A stretch of 5,165 bases of DNA from assembly GCA_019425105.1 (NCBI GenBank), contig JAHYYD010000163.1, positions 1 to 5,165 of the forward strand, read 5' to 3'. Below, one piece after another: positions 1 through 5,145 of this stretch. The translations under genes and the position numbers were made by a program. This DNA is from Actinomycetota bacterium (GTDB lineage: Bacteria > Actinomycetota > Actinomycetes > Actinomycetales > Actinomycetaceae). Position 1 is the first letter of the stretch, and every line of letters starts with the position of its first letter. A model generated the notes under the pieces. The model had not been told where the DNA came from, did no database searches, and saw only the letters and a list, made by a program, of their open reading frames with translations.

Positions 1-2
1 TC

Positions 3-839
3 GCGCACATGCTGCTCGGCGAAAACTACAACGACATCTCGGCGGCGCGCTTCGCCCAGGCCGTCACCATGCTGATCATCGGCATCGTCGTCGCCATCGC
101 CCTGTGGATCGGCGCCTCCTACTGGTCCCTGTCAAACATGCGTCGCGCACAGCGCTGGGTGTGGGGTGCCACGCAGCCCATCCGTGCGCTCACGATCGAC
201 CGCCTGCATTCGCGTCAGGTCGCGAAGAAGACCTTCACAGAGGACGACATTTCCCCGTTCCACTGGGTCAACACGCGCCCGCCGACAAAGGAGCAGTCCG
301 AGGAGTACATCGCCCTGCGCGAGGACGACTTCAAGGACTTCCGTCTCGAGATCGGCGGCCTGGTCGAGGAGGAGAAGTCTTTCTCCATCGATGAGCTGAA
401 GGCCCTGGGTAAGGTCACGAACATTACGATGCACACCTGCATGCAGGGATGGACGGGCATCGCGAAGTGGGAGGGCATCCGCCTCAAGGACCTCCTCGAG
501 CAGGTGACGCCCACGGAGGGCGCACACTACCTGATGGCCACTTCCTTCGGGCACGTCGGACACACCTACGATGGGCGTCCGACCGAGCCCTACTACGAGT
601 GCATCGACCCGTCGATGATCGACGACGACGAGTGCATCCTCGCCTGGGGCATGAACGACGAGCCTCTGCCCGAGGTCTACGGCGGCCCTCTACGCCTGCG
701 CGCCGATTCCCAGCACGGCTACAAGATGGTCAAGTGGGTGCGCCGCCTGGAGTGGATCCACGACTACCACGACGTGGGCGACGGCCAGGGCGGCTCGCGA
801 GAGGATTCGGGTCTGCAGCACTACGACGCTCGCGCCTGA
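3..839 (+). CDS. Membrane-anchored molybdopterin-dependent oxidoreductase (sulfite-oxidase-like), 3' part only
   Basis: The reading frame is open to the left edge, so the N-terminus lies outside the window. The ATG at 9 is probably internal. Counting from that Met, residues 17-40 form one strongly hydrophobic membrane segment (FAQAVTMLIIGIVVAIALW) followed by basic SNMRRAQR. Residues 80-255 then match the sulfite oxidase / YedY-type molybdopterin fold: an HWVN entry, FRLEIGGLVEEEKSFSIDEL, then HTCMQGWTG with Cys144 in the place of the molybdenum-ligating cysteine, KWEGIRLKDLL, and the late PLPEVYGGPLRLRADSQHGYKMVKWVRRLEWI block. Family knowledge suggests an electron-transferring oxidoreductase, with the missing N-terminal part likely carrying more membrane helices, possibly cytochrome-b561-like. 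The substrate cannot be told. No partner gene is visible. The gene ends in TGA, 22 bp before a strong hairpin terminator, so it is the last gene of its transcript. Confidence 0.85.
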   Translation, partial: AHMLLGENYNDISAARFAQAVTMLIIGIVVAIALWIGASYWSLSNMRRAQRWVWGATQPIRALTIDRLHSRQVAKKTFTEDDISPFHWVNTRPPTKEQSEEYIALREDDFKDFRLEIGGLVEEEKSFSIDELKALGKVTNITMHTCMQGWTGIAKWEGIRLKDLLEQVTPTEGAHYLMATSFGHVGHTYDGRPTEPYYECIDPSMIDDDECILAWGMNDEPLPEVYGGPLRLRADSQHGYKMVKWVRRLEWIHDYHDVGDGQGGSREDSGLQHYDARA

Positions 840-861
840 GAATCTCTGCCTTCGAACGTTG

Positions 862-923
862 CCGCGCCTCCCTCCTCGTCCCCACGCATGCGCATGCGGT
901 TCGAGGAGGGAGGCGCGGTCTTT
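862..923 (+). terminator. Hairpin terminator of the molybdopterin oxidoreductase gene
   Basis: A perfect 17-bp inverted repeat, CCGCGCCTCCCTCCTCG at 862-878 and its complement at 902-918, encloses a 23-nt loop and is followed by TCTTTGTCT. The loop holds the 12-bp palindrome GCATGCGCATGC (886-897). Strong GC pairing plus a short T-rich tail just after a stop codon fits an intrinsic terminator reading rightward. The flank on the other strand (CAACGTT) is not T-rich, so bidirectional action on the convergent kinase gene is less sure. Confidence 0.8.
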
Positions 924-969
924 GTCTGGCAGTCTCTGCGCTCGGGCGCGCGGCGGGGAGGCGCGGTCT
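908..969. repeat. 14-bp direct repeat linking the terminator arm to the kinase stop codon
   Basis: GGGAGGCGCGGTCT occurs at 908-921, as the right arm of the terminator hairpin, and again at 956-969, where it overlaps the TAG stop (968-970) of the minus-strand kinase gene. The second copy can pair over 11 bp (GGGAGGCGCGG, 956-966) with the left terminator arm, so it could act as a competing hairpin partner. It may equally be a local duplication. Confidence 0.7.
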
Positions 970-1876
970 ATACGTACCTGCGGGCGATTGCCATGGCCTC
1001 GGGCACGTAGGAGCGACCGAAGACGGCGCAGTGGATCATGATGATGTGCATCTGGTGCAGGGCGACGCGCTCTCGCCAGCCATCCTCCAGGGGCGAGGCC
1101 TCGTTGTAGGCGGCGAGGATCCGCTCGTAGTACGGGCAGCCGAAGACCGCGAGGGCCGCGAAGTCCTCCTCGGCGTGGCCTCCCTGCGCGGCGGGGTCGA
1201 TGAGGACGGCACCGTCGGGGGTCCACATGACGTTGCCGCTCCACAGGTCGCCGTGGGTGCGGGCGGCGCCGATGCTGTTGTGGCGGTTTTTCGCGTCTTC
1301 GACGAGGCGCGGCTGGCCGTGGTCGAGCACGCCGGACTCGAGGCGCTCACAGAGCTTGTCGATGAGCGTTCGTTCGGCGGCCACGAAGGTGCGGTCGTCG
1401 GCGTAGGGGGCGATCCGCTCGCGCGCGTAGAAGGCGCCCCAGGATTCTTCCGACGACGAGGCCCGGGCCGGGTCCGGCGTCGCCTCTCGACTCGCGTGCG
1501 GGCCGGGATCGGTTGCGTCACTAGACTGGCAGCGCCCCACACGATGCGCGTTGGCGTTGGCGGCACCCATCGCCTCGTGAAGAAGCGACAGGCGCGCCTC
1601 CCCCATCCAGCCGTCCCCCTCAAAGCCGGGAGGCGGTGCGCCCAAATGCGTAGCACCGGCGGCGTGCGTATGGGCGAGGGCGCGTCCGAACTCCTCGGCC
1701 GCCAGCGGCGTTGGGGCGACGGAGACCAGGCGTGGCTCCTCGAGCCACGTCGCGCCGTGATCGAGCAAGGGAACGACGGCGGCACCGGGGTCCGAGGCCT
1801 CGGCGAGCCACGCGAGCCCCGCAACCTCGTAGGCGATCCGCCCGCGGCGACTATCCGCTTTCCTGATGGTGTCCAC
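968..1876 (-). CDS. Fructosamine-kinase family protein (ketosamine-3-kinase-like)
   Basis: This is a kinase-fold protein of the fructosamine/ketosamine-3-kinase family, expected to phosphorylate sugar-amine adducts on proteins or small amines in the cytoplasm so that they fall apart (deglycation). Counted from the chosen start, the marks are RKADSRRGRIAYEVAGLAWL near the N-terminus, FGRALAHTHAAG (63-74), ESWGAFYARERIAPY (144-158), the catalytic THGDLWSGNVMW (207-218, Asp210 as presumed base) and LIDPAAQGGHAEEDFAAL (225-242, Asp227 as presumed metal ligand). The short N-terminus looks normal for actinobacterial members. About 25-30 extra Ala/Ser/Pro-rich residues lie between roughly 105 and 144. 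I chose the GTG at 1876 because GGAAGG lies 6 nt before it. The alternative GTG at 1882 has no gap to that site and adds only two residues. The gene is convergent with the oxidoreductase and divergent from the DUF262 gene. The physiological substrate is unknown. Confidence 0.92.
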   Translation of the reverse strand: MDTIRKADSRRGRIAYEVAGLAWLAEASDPGAAVVPLLDHGATWLEEPRLVSVAPTPLAAEEFGRALAHTHAAGATHLGAPPPGFEGDGWMGEARLSLLHEAMGAANANAHRVGRCQSSDATDPGPHASREATPDPARASSSEESWGAFYARERIAPYADDRTFVAAERTLIDKLCERLESGVLDHGQPRLVEDAKNRHNSIGAARTHGDLWSGNVMWTPDGAVLIDPAAQGGHAEEDFAALAVFGCPYYERILAAYNEASPLEDGWRERVALHQMHIIMIHCAVFGRSYVPEAMAIARRYV

Positions 1877-1882
1877 CGGCAC

Positions 1883-1888
1883 CCTTCC
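1883..1888 (-). promoter_or_regulatory. Ribosome binding site deciding the kinase start
   Basis: On the minus strand GGAAGG (inside GAGAGGAAGG) sits immediately before one GTG (1882) and 6 nt before an in-frame second GTG (1876). The spacing favours the second as the true start. No convincing -10/-35 pair for this gene was found in 1893-2000. Confidence 0.65.
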
Positions 1889-1998
1889 TCTCGATCACCC
1901 AATCAACCGTGACAACTCGCGGCCACACCCCCATGCTAGTCGCGCTCCCATTCCACACAGCCACGCGAAACAGCGGATGACCCCCGGCCTCGTGACTG

Positions 1999-2029
1999 TG
2001 GACACATACCGAGCAAACATCGATATACT
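1999..2029 (+). promoter_or_regulatory. Candidate sigma70-type promoter of the DUF262 gene
   Basis: TGGACA (1999-2004, five of six to the TTGACA consensus) and TATACT (2024-2029, five of six to TATAAT) are separated by 19 bp, slightly longer than ideal. Transcription would start near 2036, leaving a leader of about 36 nt. A GAGGA at 2056-2060 lies 11 nt before the ATG at 2072, with a weaker AGG at 2064-2066. The call rests on sequence match alone. Confidence 0.45.
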
Positions 2030-2036
2030 GCCAGTA
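2026..2036. promoter_or_regulatory. Possible operator palindrome over the promoter -10 box
   Basis: TACTGCCAGTA is a 5+1+5 palindrome that overlaps the end of the TATACT box and the expected start of transcription. A wider GTGGAC (1998-2003) / GTCCAC (2044-2049) inverted pair brackets the same stretch. The position suits a repressor site, but such short palindromes also arise by chance and no regulator gene is in view. Confidence 0.25.
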
Positions 2037-2071
2037 GAAGACAGTCCACCACAACGAGGATGTAGGCCTCC

Positions 2072-4072
2072 ATGACCCTCACGACGACACAGAAGTCCAT
2101 TCAAGAGCTGCTACACGGCGACCGCCAGTACCAGATTCCTGACTTCCAGCGCCCCTACGTGTGGGAAGAGCAGCAGGCGGAAACCCTCGTGAATGATCTG
2201 CTGGGCGCGTGGCGCACGGACGACGGTGACTACTTCCTCGGGTCAATCGTCCTCGTGCAGCACCCCAGCGGCGACGACGTCGACATCATCGACGGGCAGC
2301 AACGCCTCACCACCCTGTGTATCCTCGTGTCTCTACTGCGTCACCTGGAAGAGGATCCCGCTCTGCGCGGCGAGCTCGGCGATCTCCTGCTCATTCCCCA
2401 GTCGCGCATTAAGGGCTTGGATGAGCGGCCACGCCTGAGCGTTCGTGAGTGCGACCGCGAGTTTTTTGACACGTTCATTATCGGCGACAACATCGACTCA
2501 CTGCTTGACGTCGACGGCGAGAGCCTGACGCGCCCGTCCGTGCAGCGCATCGTCGCCAACGCGCGCGCCATGCTCGACGTGCTGGGCAATCCCGACACGC
2601 TCGCGCCTAGCGAGATCAGCGACTTTATCCGTTACCTCACCCTGCACGTGTCCCTCATTGAGGTGTCGACCGATTCCTACCAGGCGGCGCACCGCATCTT
2701 TTCCGTCCTCAACACGCGTGGCGTCCCCCTGTCGGCCGCCGATATTTTCAAGGCGCGCGTCTTGTCCCGCGTGACGCCTGATGCGCGGGCTCATTACGCC
2801 GCCCTGTGGGAGCAATCCATCGACACGCTGGGTACGGAAAGCCCGGACGCGTTTTTTGGGCATCTGCTCACGCTCACCCTGCGCGCGCCCGCCAGGAGGG
2901 CCCTCATCGACGCGTTCGACGAGCAGGTCCTCACGCCGTTCCTCGCCGCCAGGAGCGGCGAGGAGTTTATTGACGAGGTCTTGGTTCCCTCCGCTCGCGC
3001 GTACACGTTGGCGACGCTGGAGCCTCTGGTGGGCCACCCCGCGGCCACGCCGCTCGAGCTGTTGCGCCTGTATGACTCCTCGGATTGGAAGCCAGCGGCG
3101 ATGAGCGTGTTGCGCGCGGGGCACGGCGACGAGGAAACCACGTCGCTGTTGCTCCTCCTCGAGCGCGTCTACGGCACTGCTGTCGCCGCGCGTCTCACCC
3201 CGTCGGCTCGCGCCGCAATCATCACACAGTTCATCACAGCATTCGAGGACGGCGAGTCTCTCAACGCTGCTTGTTCCGTGCCGGATAGCGTCCGCCACCG
3301 GGCCGCTGAGACGATCTCGCGACCCCTGCCTCAGTCCTCCATCCGCAAGGTCCTGCTGTACCACGCGATGGTCCACGAACACGGTTCTTTCCCGACGCGT
3401 CTGCCGCGCTCCATGGGCGTTGTATGCGGGCTTCCAGCCAGCCACATTCGCGGCGTTGGCGAGGACATCGACCTGCGCGCGTGGAACAAGCGCCTGGGGA
3501 GCTTCATCTTGTCCACGATTAAGTCACGTACCGTCAACCAGGCACCCGACTGGGATACGGTGGTGCGCGCCACCCACCGCGTGATGACGCTCGGCGAGTT
3601 CGCGGTCGGATCCCTGCCTTCAACCGGGGGCGAGATTCACGCTACCGACCTTGAGGAACGCCAGAGGCACCTGACTCAACTGATCTTGGACTACTGGGAT
3701 ATTCGGCGAGATTCCGATGGCGTGGACCTATCTCTCCTGTCCAGCGCCGACCTTGAGGCCGCCGTCGACAAGCGCTCGGCTGCCCGCGGCCGCCAGGTGC
3801 GCCTGGCCGACGTCGTCGCGACCGGCATCATCGCCCCCGGTGACACCTTCATTTGGCGGCGCCGCAACCTCGGCAACGTCTACGTCGTGGCCATTTCCCC
3901 CGAGGGCACTATCGTCCTGCCCGACGGCCAGGAAGTGTCCTCCCCGTCGGCCGCAGTCACCGCCCTGACAGGAACCAGCAGCGCCGCAGCCCTCGATGTC
4001 TTCGTGCGCGAATCCGACGGCAAGAAGCTGCGCGACCTGTGGGATAGCTACCGGAGCCGATTCGCCTCGTAG
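2072..4072 (+). CDS. DUF262 protein with degenerate DUF1524 (HNH) region and C-terminal RAMA-type domain
   Basis: This 666-residue protein belongs to the GmrSD/SspE-like DUF262 group. Visible in order: YQIPDFQRPYVWEE (20-33), the typical DUF262 opening; IDGQQRLTTL (73-82), the DGQQR motif used by GmrS/SspE proteins in nucleotide hydrolysis; IFSVLNTRGVPLSAADIFKARV (209-230), the second conserved block; and a helical middle. Residues 423-545 have the layout of DUF1524 (RKVLLYHAMVHE, then a short core, then LEERQRHLTQLILDYW), but where a nuclease has an EHILP-like motif this has VVCGLP (450-455), and RLGSFIL (474-480) stands for GNLTLL. The HNH site therefore looks lost. Residues 573-655 (VRLADVVATGIIAPGDTFIWRRR, then DGQEVSSPSAAVTALTG, then ESDGKKLRDLWDSY) fit a RAMA domain, a proposed reader of modified DNA. 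TAG at 2063 fixes the start region. The gene stands alone. Likely role: sensing modified DNA in defence, by inference only. Confidence 0.88.
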   Translation: MTLTTTQKSIQELLHGDRQYQIPDFQRPYVWEEQQAETLVNDLLGAWRTDDGDYFLGSIVLVQHPSGDDVDIIDGQQRLTTLCILVSLLRHLEEDPALRGELGDLLLIPQSRIKGLDERPRLSVRECDREFFDTFIIGDNIDSLLDVDGESLTRPSVQRIVANARAMLDVLGNPDTLAPSEISDFIRYLTLHVSLIEVSTDSYQAAHRIFSVLNTRGVPLSAADIFKARVLSRVTPDARAHYAALWEQSIDTLGTESPDAFFGHLLTLTLRAPARRALIDAFDEQVLTPFLAARSGEEFIDEVLVPSARAYTLATLEPLVGHPAATPLELLRLYDSSDWKPAAMSVLRAGHGDEETTSLLLLLERVYGTAVAARLTPSARAAIITQFITAFEDGESLNAACSVPDSVRHRAAETISRPLPQSSIRKVLLYHAMVHEHGSFPTRLPRSMGVVCGLPASHIRGVGEDIDLRAWNKRLGSFILSTIKSRTVNQAPDWDTVVRATHRVMTLGEFAVGSLPSTGGEIHATDLEERQRHLTQLILDYWDIRRDSDGVDLSLLSSADLEAAVDKRSAARGRQVRLADVVATGIIAPGDTFIWRRRNLGNVYVVAISPEGTIVLPDGQEVSSPSAAVTALTGTSSAAALDVFVRESDGKKLRDLWDSYRSRFAS

Positions 4073-4122
4073 AGCCGTCTCACGCGCACGCTGGCCCGAT
4101 GGGTGGTGGCCTGGGCCCTTGG

Positions 4123-4256
4123 CCCCTTGATGCGCACGTTAACCCTCTCATGCGCACGTGGGCAACGCCGCCCAGGCGTATATCGAGGCCGCCCAGGCGC
4201 ATATCGAGGGGTTAACGTGCGTATCGAGGGGTTAACTCGCATGTTCAAGGGCTTAG
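4123..4256. repeat. Opposed arrays of a 20/21-bp repeat containing GTTAAC
   Basis: The unit reads approximately GTGCGTATCGAGGGGTTAAC. Two units lie on the minus strand (ATGCGCACG at 4130-4138 and 4150-4158, 20 bp apart). Four lie on the plus strand: ATATCGAGG or variants at 4180, 4201, 4221 and the decayed ATGTTCAAGGGCTTAG at 4241, with steps of 21, 20 and 20. The first two plus units share GCCGCCCAGGCG. The arms 4123-4145 and 4209-4231 are complementary at 21 of 23 positions, including 13 bp without mismatch. GTTAAC appears at 4138, 4211 and 4231. The arrangement could fold as a long hairpin in the RNA downstream of the DUF262 gene. Confidence 0.8.
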
Positions 4257-4288
4257 GTGCGACCAACACAGCACGACGGACATCGAAT

Positions 4289-4365
4289 CCGCCAAAATGC
4301 AGACCCATTCAGCCACAACCGTCGGTTTTGGTCTCATTTTGCCCAATGGGTCTGCACTGTGGCGG
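4289..4365. repeat. 21-bp inverted repeat with inner hairpin (TGCAGACCCATT family)
   Basis: The left arm 4289-4309 and right arm 4345-4365 are complementary at 19 of 21 positions around the core TGCAGACCCATT. The loop carries its own hairpin: CCA-C-AACC at 4313-4320 pairs with GGTT-T-TGG at 4324-4331. It has no T-run after the stem, so it resembles a palindromic intergenic element more than a classical terminator. Confidence 0.75.
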
Positions 4366-4404
4366 CCGCACCGCCTCAAGTCGCGGCCTCGCCGTCACCA
4401 ATCG

Positions 4405-4480
4405 GGGGGAATTGCACTACACGGGGGTCCGACACGCCGGCGACACGCCGCAAGAAGGCTTCGTGTAGTGCAAAACCCCC
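4405..4480. repeat. Inverted repeat TTGCACTACACG with G/C clamp
   Basis: TTGCACTACACG (4412-4423) and CGTGTAGTGCAA (4462-4473) are perfect complements over 12 bp. After an AA/AA mismatch the stem continues with five G:C pairs (4405-4409 with 4476-4480). The loop contains a 10-bp tandem repeat, CGACACGCCG at 4430-4439 and 4441-4450. Confidence 0.78.
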
Positions 4481-4570
4481 ATCACCACCGGCATGGAGAA
4501 CGCCAGGGGCACGGAGAGCCCGGAGGCAGCGCCCGTGAGCGGCAAAAGCCCGACAACAGGACCCAAGGGC

Positions 4571-4696
4571 GGCCCCACTTTCGGTACAAAACTCTCCCAG
4601 CACAAGTAGCACGGCCCCACTTCCGGTACAAAACTCTCCACGCACACCCACCCTCACCGCATATCCGGTATAAAACTCTCCCAGCACGCCCGAAAT
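4571..4696 (+). repeat. Three 42-bp tandem units with core CGGTACAAAACTCTCC
   Basis: The core CGGTAYAAAACTCTCC begins at 4582, 4624 and 4666, exactly 42 bp apart. The first two units also share GGCCCCACTTYCGGTACA upstream of and into the core, and all three are followed by a CAGCAC or CGCAC-like stretch. Between cores the sequence diverges, so this is a degenerate tandem array. A 42-bp step equals about four turns of B-DNA. Confidence 0.85.
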
Positions 4697-4726
4697 GGCT
4701 CAATTTGGCGCTTTTTCTGCATGCAC

Positions 4727-4824
4727 GGAGAGTTTTGTACCGTTCTCACCACCAAGAAGCCAAGCAGGGAGAGTTATGCACCGTTCTCACCACCAAGAAG
4801 CCAAGCAGGGCAAACTGTGTACCG
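4727..4824 (-). repeat. Three 41-bp tandem units carrying the same core inverted
   Basis: GGAGAGTTTTGTACCG (4727-4742), GGAGAGTTATGCACCG (4768-4783) and the decayed GGGCAAACTGTGTACCG (4808-4824) are the reverse complement of the core in 4571-4696, now spaced 41 bp. A perfect 31-bp direct repeat (4739-4769 and 4780-4810) shows recent duplication on this side. Copies 3 and 4 pair at 15 of 16 positions across a 45-nt loop, copies 2 and 5 at 14 of 16, and copies 1 and 6 at about 12 of 17, so the two arrays are nested. Confidence 0.85.
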
Positions 4825-4880
4825 AACGCAAGGCAGAGATCAAGCGAGCCAACACAACAACACTCCTGGCCCCACAGGTG

Positions 4881-4935
4881 TGAAGCGCGCCGAAGGGGCC
4901 GGAGCACCTCGCCGCGGTGCCGGTGGGCGGCAGCA
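4881..4935. repeat. 55-bp direct repeat, left copy
   Basis: This copy matches 5091-5145 at 45 of 55 positions without gaps, sharing blocks such as AGGGGCCGGAG and GCGGTGCC. The two copies are exactly 210 bp apart and bracket the AT-richer inverted repeat at 4952-5064. The identity of the repeat is not recognised. Confidence 0.75.
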
Positions 4936-4951
4936 AGAACACAGCCAAACA

Positions 4952-5064
4952 AATTTCGCACATAATTTCCCACGGTCACTTTTCGAGACCACCCGAAAAC
5001 GTTGCAATCCCAACGAGGCGAATTCAAGGTTTGAACAAGTTGCGAGGGAATTACGTGCGAAATT
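4952..5064. repeat. AT-richer cloverleaf-like inverted repeat
   Basis: The outer arms AATTTCGCACATAATTTCCC (4952-4971) and GGGAATTACGTGCGAAATT (5046-5064) are complementary with one mismatch and one extra base. Three small stems lie inside in series: TTTTCG/CGAAAA (4980-4985, 4994-4999), CGTTG/CAACG (5000-5004, 5011-5015) and TTCAA/TTGAA (5023-5027, 5031-5035). By eye the stretch is much less GC-rich than everything around it. It could be a mobile palindromic element, a protein-binding site or a folded RNA. Nothing here settles which. Confidence 0.65.
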
Positions 5065-5090
5065 GCTGAATATACCAGGCACCACCACGA

Positions 5091-5145
5091 TGAAGAGCGC
5101 CGCAGGGGCCGGAGGGTCTGGCTGCGGTGCCCATGGGCGGCGGCA
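5091..5145. repeat. 55-bp direct repeat, right copy
   Basis: This is the partner of 4881-4935. Here GCGCCGCAG (5097-5105) and CTGCGGTGC (5122-5130) can pair over 9 bp with one G-T wobble; the left copy keeps this stem less well. The right edge cuts the window 20 bp later, so what follows is unknown. Confidence 0.75.

Noticed and set aside
449..1912. Long open frame of 487 codons on the + strand
   Set aside because: It overlaps the oxidoreductase and the kinase in other frames, has Arg/Gly/Ala-rich composition typical of GC-rich shadows and no family match.
1997..2005. Near-match to a DnaA box (GTGTCCACA on the minus strand)
   Set aside because: It is a single site with one mismatch, not clustered, and better explained as part of the promoter region.
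2498..3445. 315-codon open frame on the minus strand inside the DUF262 gene
   Set aside because: It is the complement shadow of a gene with clear conserved motifs, and its composition is Arg/Gly/Gln-rich with no recognisable domain.
4571..4824. CRISPR array
   Set aside because: Only a 16-bp core is kept, units are inverted half-way, the segments between cores are themselves partly repeated, and there are no cas genes.
5071..5076. TATACC as a -10 box for a gene to the right
   Set aside because: No -35 element lies at a fitting distance and no gene start with a ribosome binding site follows.
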